A DNA stretch of 64,000 nt, taken from Mycolicibacter kumamotonensis. GTDB taxonomy: Bacteria; Actinomycetota; Actinomycetes; Mycobacteriales; Mycobacteriaceae. The notes below the pieces were generated by a model. It made no database searches. It had not been told where the DNA came from and saw only the letters and a program-made list of their open reading frames with translations. Positions 42,944 to 52,760 of the stretch are shown here, piece after piece (positions within the stretch are counted from its first letter, which is position 1; each line of letters opens with the position of its first letter). The DNA lies in the NCBI RefSeq assembly GCF_002086285.1, contig NZ_MVHU01000003.1, forward strand, positions 62,001-126,000, in the 5' to 3' direction. The position numbers and the translations under genes were made by a program.

Positions 42944-45801
42944 GCAACGAGAATTCACCGCAACCGCGTTCCCGCATCGCCCACCTGCTGCGGGTCTTGG
43001 CGGTTCCCATCATCTTGTTTTGGCTGCTGATAGCGGTCGGGACGACGCTGTTCGTGCCGGGGCTGGGCGAGGTGGCCGCCAAGCGTTCGGTGCCGATGTC
43101 GCCGCTGGATGCGCCGGCATACAAGGACATGATGAACATCGGGCACAAGTTCGAGGAGTTCGATACCGACTCCTCGGCGATGGTGGTCATCGAAGGCGAC
43201 GACAAGCTCGGTGACAGCGCGCACGAGTACTACGACCGGATCGTCGCCAAGCTCGAAGCCGACGATCATGTGCAATTCGCCCAGGATTTCTGGAGTGACC
43301 CGCTGACCGCTGCCGGCTCGCAGAGCCCGGACGGCAAGGCCGCCTACGTACAGCTGTTCCTCGATGGTTCCCAGGGCACCGGCCGCAGCCATAAGTCGGT
43401 GGCCGCGGTGCGCGACATCGTCAACAGCGTGCCGGCGCCGCCGGGCGTGAAAGCTCATGTGGCCGGCAACACCGCCCTCAACACCGACACGCTGATCGCC
43501 GCCCACAACAGCATGGAACTGATGACCGCGGTCACCATCGGCGTCATTTTCCTGATGCTGCTGGCCATCTACCGTTCGTTACGGTCGGCGATCGTCGGGC
43601 TGATCCTGGTTCGCTTCGAGCTTTATGCCGCAGAAGGCATCGTGGCCACCGCCGGCCACCTGAACATCATCGGGCTGACCCCGTACGCGGTGAGCATGGT
43701 GACGATGCTGACGATCGCCGCGGGAACCGACTATTTCATCTTCTTGCTGGGCCGCTACCAGGAAGCCCGGTCTCGCGGCCAGGACCGTGAAGAAGCGTTC
43801 TACAGCGCCTATCACGGTGTGGTTCACGTCATCGTGGGTTCGGGCCTGACGATCGTGGGCGCCTGCCTGTGTCTGACCGCGACGAAGCTGCCCTATTTCC
43901 ACTCGATGGGGCTGCCGTGTGCCATTGCCTTGACCGCGACCATGATGGCCGGTTTGACGTTGGCGCCGGCGGTACTCGTGGTCGGATCCAAGTTCGGCAT
44001 CTTCGACCCCACCCGGCAGGTCTCGGAACGCGGCTGGCGGACCATCGGCACCTTTGTGACGAGGTGGCCGAAACCGATCATCGTGGTGACGTCTTTTATC
44101 GCGGTGATCGGTTTCGTCAGCCTGGCGACGTATGTGCCGAACTACAATGACCAGAAGTTCACTCCCGAGGAGATCCCGGCCAATGTGGCGCAGACCGCGG
44201 CCGAACGGCATTTCTCCAAGGCGCGCATGAATCCCGAACTGCTGATGGTCGAGGCCGATCACGACCTACGCAACCCCGCCGACATGCTTGTCATCGACCG
44301 GATCGCCAAGAGCGTGTTCCACGAGCGCGGCATCGGGCGGGTGCAGACCATCACCCGCCCGCTGGGCGCACCGATCGAGCACAGCTCCATTCCGTTCGTC
44401 ATCGCCATGGGCAACTCCAGCACCTTGCAGACGGCGAAATTCATGAACGACAGCATGGCCTCGATGCTCGAGCAGGCCGACGAGATGGGCCGCACCATCG
44501 CCGTCATGGAACACATGTACGGCGTGATGGCCCAGATGACCGACGCCACCCATGACATGACCGCCGACATGCACGTGCTGCTCAGCGACATCGAAACGGT
44601 GCGCCAACACGTCGCCGATTTCGACGACTTCTTCCGGCCGTTCCGAAGCTATTTTTACTGGGAGCCGCACTGTTTCGACATCCCGGCCTGCGCAGCGCTG
44701 CGATCGGTCTTCGACATGCTCGATGACGTCGACATCATGACCGACGACATGGGCGTCACCGTCAAAGACGTCGACAAGCTCGACACCCTGATGCCGCAGA
44801 TTCTGGCGGATCTGCCCAAGACGATCGAGTCGATGAAGAACATGCGCGGCTTCATGCTGGCCACCCACAGCGCGATGTCGGGAATCCAGCGTCACATGCA
44901 GGAGGCCGCCGAAGGTTCGACGCTGATGGGCAAGTTCTTCGACGAGGCCAAGAACGACGACTCCTTTTATCTCCCACCGGAAGTCTTCGACAACCCGGAC
45001 TTCAAACGCGGCCTGAAGATGTTCGTCTCCTCCGACGGCACGGCGGTGCGTTTCATCATCACCCACCAGGGCGACCCCGCCTCGGTCGAGGGCATCAAGC
45101 ACGTGCAGGGAATCAAGGAGGCCGTCGCCGACGCGATCAAGGGGACACCGCTGGAATCGGCGAAAGTATCGCTGGCGGGTACCGCCTCGATGTACAGCGA
45201 CATGCAAGAAGGCGTGAGGATCGACTTGACGATCGCCGGGATCGCCACGTTGATCCTGATTTTCTCGATCATGCTGCTGATCACCCGCAGCCTGGTGGCA
45301 GCCCTGGTCATCGTCGGCACCGTGTTGGCATCGCTGGGCACCGCATGCGGGCTGTCGGTGCTGTTGTGGCAGGACATCCTCGGACTCGGCCTGCAATGGA
45401 TCGTGTTGCCGCTGACCGTCATCATCCTGCTGGCCGTGGGATCGGACTACAACCTGCTGCTGGTATCACGGCTCAAAGAGGAGATCCCCGCCGGACTCAA
45501 CACCGGCATCATCCGCGGTATGGGCGCCTCCGGCCGGGTGGTCACCGCAGCCGGGGTGGTGTTCGCCGCGACCATGGCCTCGATGCTGGTCAGCGACCTG
45601 CGGGTGATCGGACAGCTGGGCACCGCGATCGCACTGGGCCTACTGGTCGATACCTTCATCGTGCGTGCCTTCATGACCCCCGCGATCGCCGCCGCGCTGG
45701 GGCACTGGTTCTGGTGGCCGCTGAACACCTTCCGCACCAAGCACGACCCCCAGCCCGAACCCGTTCGCACCGAACCCATTCCGCAACCGATCAACGCGTG
45801 A
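42940..45801 (+). CDS. MmpL-family RND transporter
   Basis: Protein of 953 residues with 11-12 membrane helices. The proton-relay Asp-Tyr pairs are in AAGTDYFIFLLGRY and AVGSDYNLLLVSRL. Between the two halves a large helical hairpin carries a Cys pair, WEPHCFDIPAC, typical of MmpL4/MmpL5-type proteins. These use the proton motive force to move lipids or siderophores outward; drug export also occurs in the MmpL5 group. Paired with the MmpS gene upstream. The cargo cannot be told from sequence. Confidence 0.92.
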   Translation: MSNENSPQPRSRIAHLLRVLAVPIILFWLLIAVGTTLFVPGLGEVAAKRSVPMSPLDAPAYKDMMNIGHKFEEFDTDSSAMVVIEGDDKLGDSAHEYYDRIVAKLEADDHVQFAQDFWSDPLTAAGSQSPDGKAAYVQLFLDGSQGTGRSHKSVAAVRDIVNSVPAPPGVKAHVAGNTALNTDTLIAAHNSMELMTAVTIGVIFLMLLAIYRSLRSAIVGLILVRFELYAAEGIVATAGHLNIIGLTPYAVSMVTMLTIAAGTDYFIFLLGRYQEARSRGQDREEAFYSAYHGVVHVIVGSGLTIVGACLCLTATKLPYFHSMGLPCAIALTATMMAGLTLAPAVLVVGSKFGIFDPTRQVSERGWRTIGTFVTRWPKPIIVVTSFIAVIGFVSLATYVPNYNDQKFTPEEIPANVAQTAAERHFSKARMNPELLMVEADHDLRNPADMLVIDRIAKSVFHERGIGRVQTITRPLGAPIEHSSIPFVIAMGNSSTLQTAKFMNDSMASMLEQADEMGRTIAVMEHMYGVMAQMTDATHDMTADMHVLLSDIETVRQHVADFDDFFRPFRSYFYWEPHCFDIPACAALRSVFDMLDDVDIMTDDMGVTVKDVDKLDTLMPQILADLPKTIESMKNMRGFMLATHSAMSGIQRHMQEAAEGSTLMGKFFDEAKNDDSFYLPPEVFDNPDFKRGLKMFVSSDGTAVRFIITHQGDPASVEGIKHVQGIKEAVADAIKGTPLESAKVSLAGTASMYSDMQEGVRIDLTIAGIATLILIFSIMLLITRSLVAALVIVGTVLASLGTACGLSVLLWQDILGLGLQWIVLPLTVIILLAVGSDYNLLLVSRLKEEIPAGLNTGIIRGMGASGRVVTAAGVVFAATMASMLVSDLRVIGQLGTAIALGLLVDTFIVRAFMTPAIAAALGHWFWWPLNTFRTKHDPQPEPVRTEPIPQPINA

Positions 45802-45815
45802 AAGCTGTCAGCCAC

Positions 45816-46424
45816 ATGGAATCCAGACTGCGCCAGCGCACCGACGGGCGGCTAGACAGGTCCCGTGATCCGGCGATCCTGGACGCCGCGTTGGCCGTCG
45901 TATCAGAGCACGGCTACGACGCGGCCAACATGAACGACATCGCCGCGCGAGCCGGTGTCGGGAAAGCCGCCATCTACCGCCGCTGGGCGTCTAAAGCGGC
46001 ACTGGTCACCGACGCGCTCATCTACTGGCGCCCCGATCTGCTGACCAAGGACACTCCCGACACCGGCAGCCTCGCCGGGGATCTCGACGCCCTGATCGAA
46101 CAGGTCGGGCGCAACGACGACGACCGCGTTCCCAACGAGCTGGTGCTGCGGATGGCGCTGGAAGCCGTCCACGAGCCCGATTTGGCCTCCGTCGTTGACG
46201 ATCTGGTGCTCGTCAAGGGCAAGGGCATGGTCGCCACGATCCTGGGGCGGGCCGCGGCCCGCGGTGAGATCGACGGCGACCGGGATTGGTCGATGGTCGC
46301 CGATGTCGTGCTGGCCATGGGACTGCTGCAAGTCGTCCGCGGCCAGGTCCTGGATGCCGCGTTCGTCCGGCAGGTCATCGACACCGTGGTGTTGCCCGCG
46401 GTTCTGGCTCCGCCGAGCAACTGA
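45816..46424 (+). CDS. TetR-family regulator of the first mmpS-mmpL operon
   Basis: Protein of 202 residues with helix-turn-helix MNDIAARAGVGKAAIYRRWASKAALV, near residues 39-64, and a TetR_C domain. ATG 45816 is used here; an in-frame GTG at 45798 overlaps the mmpL stop (GTGA) and may be the real, coupled start. It lies directly after mmpL, so it is a likely repressor of that operon. It converges with the next TetR gene, 4 nt away. Confidence 0.85.
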   Translation: MESRLRQRTDGRLDRSRDPAILDAALAVVSEHGYDAANMNDIAARAGVGKAAIYRRWASKAALVTDALIYWRPDLLTKDTPDTGSLAGDLDALIEQVGRNDDDRVPNELVLRMALEAVHEPDLASVVDDLVLVKGKGMVATILGRAAARGEIDGDRDWSMVADVVLAMGLLQVVRGQVLDAAFVRQVIDTVVLPAVLAPPSN

Positions 46425-46428
46425 CCGG

Positions 46429-46998
46429 TCAGCCGGCCGTCACACCGCGCTCGAAGATGCGGATGATCGAGGGCACGATGCTGTGGCGCGGCACCGTGCC
46501 GTGCGCGGCCTCGCTGCAGGCCTTGACCAGCATGCCGAACAGGGCGATCCGAATCCATTCCGGGGCGAGTTCGGGGGCGAAGACGCCTTCTTGCTGGCCG
46601 CGGATGATGAGGTTGCGGACCGGCGCGGAGTCCGGCAGTTGCTCGGCCGGGATGTCCCGCAGTACGGCCGGGTCGGCGAAGAGGAACACGATTCGATCCC
46701 CCTCGGGGACCAGTGTGGTGATCACCCGGCGCATCGCGTCGACCGCCGAGCCTTCGTCGGTGGCCGCGATGGCGAGGATGTCGCTGATGATGCGGATCGA
46801 ATCCAGGGTGGTCTCGTAGATCAGCCGATCTCGGTCGGCGAAATAGCGGTGCAGGGTCGAGCGCGCGACCTGGGCTGCCGCCGCGATCTCGGGGAGGGTG
46901 GCGGTGCGGTCTCGGGCGAGCACCGATGCCGTGGCATCGAGGATCGCCGCCCGGGTGCGCGATTGCGCTCCGGTCAGCTCCCGGCACTCGACGTCCAT
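46429..46998 (-). CDS. TetR-family regulator divergent from the second mmpS-mmpL operon
   Basis: Protein of 189 residues with helix-turn-helix LPEIAAAAQVARSTLHRYFADRDRL, near residues 34-58. TATCAT ends 6 nt before the ATG at 46998, so the mRNA may be leaderless; the GGGGG run is an alternative ribosome site. A longer frame to 47157 crosses the operator cluster and is rejected. It is placed to repress the operon starting at 47135. Confidence 0.87.
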   Translation of the reverse strand: MDVECRELTGAQSRTRAAILDATASVLARDRTATLPEIAAAAQVARSTLHRYFADRDRLIYETTLDSIRIISDILAIAATDEGSAVDAMRRVITTLVPEGDRIVFLFADPAVLRDIPAEQLPDSAPVRNLIIRGQQEGVFAPELAPEWIRIALFGMLVKACSEAAHGTVPRHSIVPSIIRIFERGVTAG

Positions 46999-47020
46999 CC
47001 CCCGATGATAGCCGCAAGCC

Positions 47021-47077
47021 CGTCCATTAATGGGACGTTGACGTCCGATTAATAGACGTATACTCTCCGTCGACGGA
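47021..47077. promoter_or_regulatory. Cluster of palindromic operators over the second mmpS-mmpL promoter
   Basis: CGTCCATTAATGGGACG (47021-47037) and CGTCCGATTAATAGACG (47042-47058) are related 17-mers spaced 21 bp, two helical turns. TCCGTCGACGGA (47066-47077) is a separate perfect palindrome. TTGACG (47038-47043) and TATACT (47059-47064) make a candidate -35 and -10 pair overlapped by the repeats. Likely binding sites for the divergent TetR. Confidence 0.65.
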
Positions 47078-47134
47078 TGGTTAAGTCCACTAACGGATGA
47101 GGTCGGCGTCACAGACAAGGGGGCGGGTTCCGGG

Positions 47135-47605
47135 ATGCACTGGAATGTCTTCGGCACCGACTGGCACCTGTTCGGCGACCTGGCTGCCCTTGCCTTCGTG
47201 GCCCTGGTGCTGTTCGCCGCCGGGGTCTTCCGCTATGTCCAGCGCCTGCAAAACCGGCCGCCCCTACCGATCAGCGAAGGGCTCGGCGCCCGAAAGGCGG
47301 TGCTGGCCAAGGTGCGCAAGCGCGAACCGCTGTCCGCCCACGAGCTGGAATTCGCCGCCCGCGTGATCAGCGACCAGCGTTCTCCGCTGGCGTTCTGCAT
47401 TCCCGCCGCGATCTTCTCGCTGGGCTGCTTCTACGTGCTGGGCAGTCTGGAGCAGCTGCACGGCGCCACCCCGTCGGAGCGCACGTTCCTCGGGGTGATC
47501 CCGATGCTCGGATCGTTCAACGTCACCGCCCAACTCGTGCGGGCGGCGAAGCTGAAGAAGCGGCTGCCGGCGGCCGTCGACGAAGCCGACGAGGAAACCG
47601 AATGA
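47135..47605 (+). CDS. Small membrane protein encoded upstream of mmpS
   Basis: Protein of 156 residues that I do not recognise. It has two clear membrane helices (about 13-33, LAALAFVALVLFAAGVFRYV, and about 86-104, LAFCIPAAIFSLGCFYVLG) and possibly a third near FLGVIPMLGSF. The loop between is basic and the end is acidic. The stop overlaps the mmpS ATG (ATGA), so it is translated with the transporter. It may be an accessory subunit of this MmpS-MmpL system. Confidence 0.72.
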   Translation: MHWNVFGTDWHLFGDLAALAFVALVLFAAGVFRYVQRLQNRPPLPISEGLGARKAVLAKVRKREPLSAHELEFAARVISDQRSPLAFCIPAAIFSLGCFYVLGSLEQLHGATPSERTFLGVIPMLGSFNVTAQLVRAAKLKKRLPAAVDEADEETE

Positions 47606-48045
47606 GTCGCAGTTCACCGCGCCGGCCGCTGCTGGCGCGCATCTGGATGCCGCTGGTCGCGCTGATCGCACTCAGCGTGGGGGCCATGGGCATGTGGAAG
47701 GTGCACCAGATGTCCTCTCCGGGACCGGTGTTGACGGTCAATCCACCCCAGGCGCCCGAACAGTTCAACCCGAAGAAGCTCACCTATGAGGTGTTCGGCT
47801 CGGCGGGCGAGGGTGCCCTGCTGTCCTACCTCGATATCGATGGGCATCCGCACACCGTCGAGTTGGACGCCCTGCCCTGGACTCATCAGGAGACGACGAT
47901 GCTCACGGTGGTCTCGGGCAGCATCTCGGCGCAGGTGCGCGGCGACCACGTCGGCTGCCGGATTCTGGTCGACGACGTGGTCCGCGATGAGCACACCAAC
48001 ACCCGGGCGAATGCCGACATCACCTGCCGGGTGAAGTCCGCATGA
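47602..48045 (+). CDS. MmpS-family membrane protein
   Basis: Protein of 147 residues with one membrane helix (about 15-33) and a beta domain containing LTYEVFGS, LPWTHQE and CRILVDDVV, ending CRVKSA. Conserved Cys pair near the C-terminus as in other MmpS proteins. Start and stop overlap its neighbours by 4 nt on both sides. Confidence 0.9.
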   Translation: MSRSSPRRPLLARIWMPLVALIALSVGAMGMWKVHQMSSPGPVLTVNPPQAPEQFNPKKLTYEVFGSAGEGALLSYLDIDGHPHTVELDALPWTHQETTMLTVVSGSISAQVRGDHVGCRILVDDVVRDEHTNTRANADITCRVKSA

Positions 48046-50882
48046 GCCGGCATCAGACGACTCGTCCGCTGGCGGCCCGGCTGGTGCGCCGGCTGGCGAT
48101 TCCGATCATCATCTTCTGGGCGCTACTAGCCGTGGTGACGAATACCTTTGTGCCACAAGTGGAGCGAGTGGCTGAGGAACTTGCCGGGCCGATGGTCCCC
48201 ACCTACGCGCCCTCGCAGGCCGCCATGCTGGCGATCGGGGAGAAGTTCCAGGAGTCCGACTCGACCAGCATGACGATGCTGGTGCTGGAGGCCGACCGTC
48301 CGCTGGGCGAGGCGGACCACCGCTACTACGACGACCTGGTCCGCACGCTGCAGGACGACACCGCCCACGTCCAGTACGTGATGGACACCTGGGGCAAGCC
48401 GATCACCGCGGCCGGGGCCCAGAGCCTCGACGGCAAGGCCGCCTACGTGCTGCTGCGGCTGGCCGGGGACATCGGCCAGCTGCAGGCCAACGAGTCGGTC
48501 GCCGCGGTGCGCGACACCGTCGCGACCTCCGATCCGCCGCCGGGGCTGTCGGTCTATGTCAGCGGCGCGGCTCCGCTGGCCGCCGACACGGTGGCGACCG
48601 CCAACCGGAGCCTGAACAACATCACGATCGCGACGATCTTGCTGATCATCTGCATGCTGCTGATCGTGTATCGCTCCTATGTGACCATGTTGGTGCCGCT
48701 GTTCGGGGTCTTGATCCTGATGCTGGCCGCCAAGGGGGTCATCGCGACCCTCGGGCACTTCGGCTACATCGAGTTGTCGTCGTTCGCGGTGAACTTGGTT
48801 GTCGCGTTGACCCTGGGGGCCGGAACCGATTACGGCATATTCCTGATGGGCCGCTACCACGAGGCGCGACTGAACGGCGAGAGCCGCGAGGACGCGTTTT
48901 ACACCGCCTATCGCGGGGTGTCGCACGTGATCCTGGGATCCGGGCTCACGATCGCCGGCGCCGCGTTCTGTCTGAGTTTCGCGCGGCTGAACTACTTCAA
49001 CACCATGGGGCCCGCGGTGGCGATCAGCATGGTGCTGACGGTCACCGGGGCGTTGACGCTCGGGCCGGCGGTGCTGAGCGTGGGCAGCCTGATCGGACTG
49101 TTCGATCCGCGGCAGCAGGTCAAGGCGCGGCTGTACCGCCGGATCGCCACCAGCGTGGTGCGCTGGCCCAAGCCGATCCTGACCGCCAGCGCCGCGCTGG
49201 TCACGATCGGGGCGGTTTTCGTGCCGAGCTACCAGGTCAGCTTCGACGACCGCAGCTATCAGCCGCGGGACTCCGCCGCCAATCAGGGTTTCGACGCCGC
49301 GGATCGGCACTTCGCCCGCAGCAAGCTGTTCTCCGAGATGCTGATGGTCGAGTCGGATCACGACATGCGCAACTCGGCGGACTTCATCTCGCTGGACCGG
49401 GTGGCCAAGGCGCTGATCCGGCTGCCCGGGGTCGCGATGGTGCAGAGCATCACCAGACCGATGGGCCGCGCGCTGGAGCACGCGTCGCTGCCCTACCTGT
49501 TCACCATGCAGGGCAGCGCCAATGGTCAGCAGCTGCCGTTCACCCGCGAACAGAACGCCAACACCGACCAGCAGGCGCAGATCATGGGCCACACCGTCGA
49601 GGTGCTGCAGACCACGATCGCGCTGACCCAGAAGCTGGCCGACGAGATGCATTCCACGGTTCTGACGATGGAGGAGATGCAGGCACTCACCGAACAGATG
49701 GATGAGGAGATCTCCAATCTGGACGACTTCATGAGGCCGATTCGCAGCTATTTCTTTTGGGAGCCACACTGTTACGACATCCCGGTCTGCTGGGCGTTCC
49801 GCTCCCTGTGGGAGATGATGGACAGCGTCGACAAGCTGGCCGAGAACATCAAGAATGCGGTGTCGTCCCTGGAGGTCGTCGACACGCTGCTCCCGCAGTT
49901 GGTCACCCAGCTCAACATCATGGCCGACGACCAGATCGCGTTGCGGTCGCTGATCGTCAACACCTACGGGCCCTCGGACATCCAGGCCCGCAACACCGAC
50001 CAGACCTTCGACGACATGATCAACGTCGGCAACGACTTCGACGCCTCCCGCAGCGACGACTTCTTCTACATACCGCGGCCGGCGTTCGACAATGAAGACA
50101 TCAAGACCGGGATGCAACTGATGATGTCCCCCGACGGCAAGGCGGCCCGATTCATCGTCACCCACGAGGGCAACGCGATGGGACCCGAAGGTATCGAGCA
50201 CGTCGAGAAATTCCCCGACGCGATCAAGATCGCACTCAAGGAAACCTCACTGGCCGGGGCCAAGATCTACATCGGCGGATCCGGCTCGAACAACAAGGAC
50301 ATTCAGCAGTATTCCCGCTCGGATCTGCTGATCGCCGCCATCGCGGCCTTCGTGCTGATTTTCCTGATCATGCTGGTGATCACCCGAAGTCTGGTGGCGG
50401 CGTTGGTGATTCCCGGTACCGTGGCGTTCTCCTACGCCGGAGCGTTCGGATTGTCGGTGCTCATCTGGCAGCATCTGATCGGGTTGCACCTGCACTGGCT
50501 GATCCTGCCGCTGACGTTCATCATCCTGGTCGCCGTCGGTTCGGACTACAACCTGCTGCTGATCGCCCGGCTCAAAGAGGAGCTCGGCGCCGGGCTGAAC
50601 ACCGGCCTGATCCGGGCACTGGGCAGCACCGGCGGCGTGGTCACCTCGGCCGGCCTGGTGTTCGCGTTCACCATGCTGGCGATGCTCGCCAGCGACTTGC
50701 GGACCATCGGCCAGCTCGGCTCCACGGTCTGCATCGGGCTGCTGCTGGACACCTTGATCGTGCGGTCGTTCATCGTCCCGTGCCTGGTCCGGATCTACGG
50801 GCCGTGGTTCTGGTGGCCGACGCTCGTGCGTCAGCGCCCGCCGCGGCAGCGGGTGACCGCAAGGCCGCCCGGACCGATTTAG
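48042..50882 (+). CDS. MmpL-family RND transporter
   Basis: Protein of 946 residues. Proton-relay pairs are in GAGTDYGIFLMGRY and AVGSDYNLLLIARL, and the helical hairpin has WEPHCYDIPVC. It belongs to the same MmpL4/5-like group as the copy at 42940-45801 but differs enough to suggest another cargo. The stop overlaps the end of the convergent epoxide hydrolase gene by 4 nt. Confidence 0.92.
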   Translation: MSRHQTTRPLAARLVRRLAIPIIIFWALLAVVTNTFVPQVERVAEELAGPMVPTYAPSQAAMLAIGEKFQESDSTSMTMLVLEADRPLGEADHRYYDDLVRTLQDDTAHVQYVMDTWGKPITAAGAQSLDGKAAYVLLRLAGDIGQLQANESVAAVRDTVATSDPPPGLSVYVSGAAPLAADTVATANRSLNNITIATILLIICMLLIVYRSYVTMLVPLFGVLILMLAAKGVIATLGHFGYIELSSFAVNLVVALTLGAGTDYGIFLMGRYHEARLNGESREDAFYTAYRGVSHVILGSGLTIAGAAFCLSFARLNYFNTMGPAVAISMVLTVTGALTLGPAVLSVGSLIGLFDPRQQVKARLYRRIATSVVRWPKPILTASAALVTIGAVFVPSYQVSFDDRSYQPRDSAANQGFDAADRHFARSKLFSEMLMVESDHDMRNSADFISLDRVAKALIRLPGVAMVQSITRPMGRALEHASLPYLFTMQGSANGQQLPFTREQNANTDQQAQIMGHTVEVLQTTIALTQKLADEMHSTVLTMEEMQALTEQMDEEISNLDDFMRPIRSYFFWEPHCYDIPVCWAFRSLWEMMDSVDKLAENIKNAVSSLEVVDTLLPQLVTQLNIMADDQIALRSLIVNTYGPSDIQARNTDQTFDDMINVGNDFDASRSDDFFYIPRPAFDNEDIKTGMQLMMSPDGKAARFIVTHEGNAMGPEGIEHVEKFPDAIKIALKETSLAGAKIYIGGSGSNNKDIQQYSRSDLLIAAIAAFVLIFLIMLVITRSLVAALVIPGTVAFSYAGAFGLSVLIWQHLIGLHLHWLILPLTFIILVAVGSDYNLLLIARLKEELGAGLNTGLIRALGSTGGVVTSAGLVFAFTMLAMLASDLRTIGQLGSTVCIGLLLDTLIVRSFIVPCLVRIYGPWFWWPTLVRQRPPRQRVTARPPGPI

Positions 50883-52018
50883 AACACCTTCTTTTCCACG
50901 AGCACATCGGCGAACGCCGCCAGGTCGGCGGCGAAGATCGCGGGCTGCTCGAACGCGGCGAAGTGCCCGCCACGGTCTGCGACGCTGTAGTGGACCAGGT
51001 TGTAGCGATGAGCGGCCCACGCCCGTGGTGTCTGCAGGATCTCGTAGGGGTAGACCGCGTAGCCGGTGGGCACCGCGACCCGGCCGGTCCATGTGCTCAG
51101 CGCGCCGTTACCGCCGCGGGCGGATTCGCAGTACAGCCGCGCCGCAGAGGTGGCGGTCGCCGTCAGCCAGTAGAACATCAGGTTGTCGATGAGTCGATCG
51201 GTGCTGATCGGTATGCCTTCACGGGTGTCGCACCAGGCGTGGAACTTCTCCAGAATCCAGCCGGCCAGACCCACCGGGGAGTCATCGAGACCGAAACCCA
51301 GCGAATGCGGGCGAGTGGCTTGCTGATTGAAGTAGGCCATGCCGCCGGTCATCCGTTGCGCTGCATCGACGATTGCGGCCTGCTCGGTCTCGGTGATTGC
51401 GGCCAGCAGCTCCGGGTCGTTCTTGTCGGGCGGCGCGAAGAGCATGTTGGTGTGGATGGCGGCGACCCGGTCGGAGTAGTGCTCGCCGAGGTGGCGGGTG
51501 ACGATGGCGCCCCAGTCACCACCCTGCGCGACGTATCGGCGATAGCCCAGTTGCGCCATCACGTCGGCGACCGCAGCGGCCACCGTCGCGGCGTCAACAC
51601 CGCGCCGCCGGGTCGGCCCGGAGAACCCGTACCCGGGTATCGAGATCACCACGACGTGGAATCGGTGCTGCAGCAGCGGAAGCACGTCCAGAAATTCGAC
51701 GATCGACCCGGGCCAGCCATGGATGAGTACCAGGGGGATGGCGTTGCGATCCTCCGACCGGTGATGCAGGAAATGCACCCGCTGCCCGGCGGCCTCAGTC
51801 ACGAACGAGCCGGCGGCGTTGACCTCGGCTTCGACCCGGCGCCAGTCGTAGTAGTGCAGCCAGTGATCGACAACGGTTTTGAGGAACCTCTGGTCGGTGC
51901 CGTAATCCCAGTCGGCTGCGTCGAGCTCGGCCGGCCAGCGGGTATTGCCGAGTCGCCGGCGCAGGTCATCGAGCTCGGCATCGCTGACGGCGAGCAGCAA
52001 TGGTTCGGGATCGGTCAC
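50879..52018 (-). CDS. Epoxide hydrolase with EHN N-terminal domain
   Basis: Protein of 379 residues. The N-terminal EHN lid region (ELDDLRRRLGNTRWP...) is followed by an alpha/beta hydrolase core. HGWPGS holds the oxyanion Trp-Pro, the nucleophile Asp is in GGDWGAI, and a catalytic His is in GGHFAAFEQP. It adds water to an epoxide, likely on a lipid or terpenoid. GTG 52018 has GGAGG upstream. The neighbouring P450 could make such epoxides, but it is not in the same operon. Confidence 0.88.
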   Translation of the reverse strand: MTDPEPLLLAVSDAELDDLRRRLGNTRWPAELDAADWDYGTDQRFLKTVVDHWLHYYDWRRVEAEVNAAGSFVTEAAGQRVHFLHHRSEDRNAIPLVLIHGWPGSIVEFLDVLPLLQHRFHVVVISIPGYGFSGPTRRRGVDAATVAAAVADVMAQLGYRRYVAQGGDWGAIVTRHLGEHYSDRVAAIHTNMLFAPPDKNDPELLAAITETEQAAIVDAAQRMTGGMAYFNQQATRPHSLGFGLDDSPVGLAGWILEKFHAWCDTREGIPISTDRLIDNLMFYWLTATATSAARLYCESARGGNGALSTWTGRVAVPTGYAVYPYEILQTPRAWAAHRYNLVHYSVADRGGHFAAFEQPAIFAADLAAFADVLVEKKVF

Positions 52019-52146
52019 GGTGGCCTCCGCTCAGCTCAGCGACGATATGCTCGCACACGAAGCACCGTCCGGCGCAGGGATTGACCAGGTTCGCCCTTCG
52101 CGATACGGCGGCGTGCGGAGCGCGTCGGACCGGAAAGGAATCAGCA

Positions 52147-52659
52147 GTGTCCCGGATGTATCCGTGTGAGCAGGTCGGCCTCGATTTCCTCGAGCGGGCA
52201 CCACAACGGTTCACTAACAGCGTCGATCTGGCCGTGACGCCCGACCAGGTCTGGGAGGTCTTGGCCGACGCCGAGGCCTGGCCGCACTGGGCGTCGGTCA
52301 TCACCAACGTGACCTGGACCAGCCCGGAGCCGCACGGTGTCGGCACCACCCGGGTCGTCGACATGCGCGGCGGCATAGTCGGCAGCGAGGAGTTCCTGGC
52401 CTGGGAACCGGGTCGGCACATGGCGTTTCGGTTCAACGAGAGCTCGACGTCGGCGCTGGCGGTGTTCGTCGAGGAATACCGTATCGACGCGACGGCGGCG
52501 GGCTGCCGGCTCACCTGGACCCTGGCCAATCGGCTGACCGGAGCGGCCAGGCTCTTTTCGCCACTGAGCGCGCCGCTGATGAATCTGGCGTTTCGTCGCT
52601 TCCTGGCCAACCTGCGCCGCTACACGGACAGGCGGTTCGCGACGGCGCCGCGCGGATAA
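52147..52659 (+). CDS. SRPBCC-family protein (polyketide cyclase/lipid-binding type)
   Basis: Protein of 170 residues with SVDLAVTPDQVWEVLADAEAWPHW near residues 24-47, the usual SRPBCC opening, and a C-terminal helix RFLANLRRYTDRR. No catalytic residues can be assigned. GTG 52147 follows GGAAAGGAA; ATG 52156 is a second choice. Stands between divergent genes, so it is probably a single-gene unit. Confidence 0.78.
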   Translation: MSRMYPCEQVGLDFLERAPQRFTNSVDLAVTPDQVWEVLADAEAWPHWASVITNVTWTSPEPHGVGTTRVVDMRGGIVGSEEFLAWEPGRHMAFRFNESSTSALAVFVEEYRIDATAAGCRLTWTLANRLTGAARLFSPLSAPLMNLAFRRFLANLRRYTDRRFATAPRG

Positions 52660-52760
52660 CACCGCCGACGCGAGCGTGCGTAGTTGTACGCCTGACGTCG
52701 GTGTGTCGCGTACAGACACGCACGCTGGGCAGGTGGAACCCTAGCGCGGCGGCTGGAACC

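Noticed and set aside
48126..50201. 691-codon open frame opposite the second mmpL
   Set aside because: Antisense shadow with His/Arg-rich composition; the MmpL has its expected motifs end to end.
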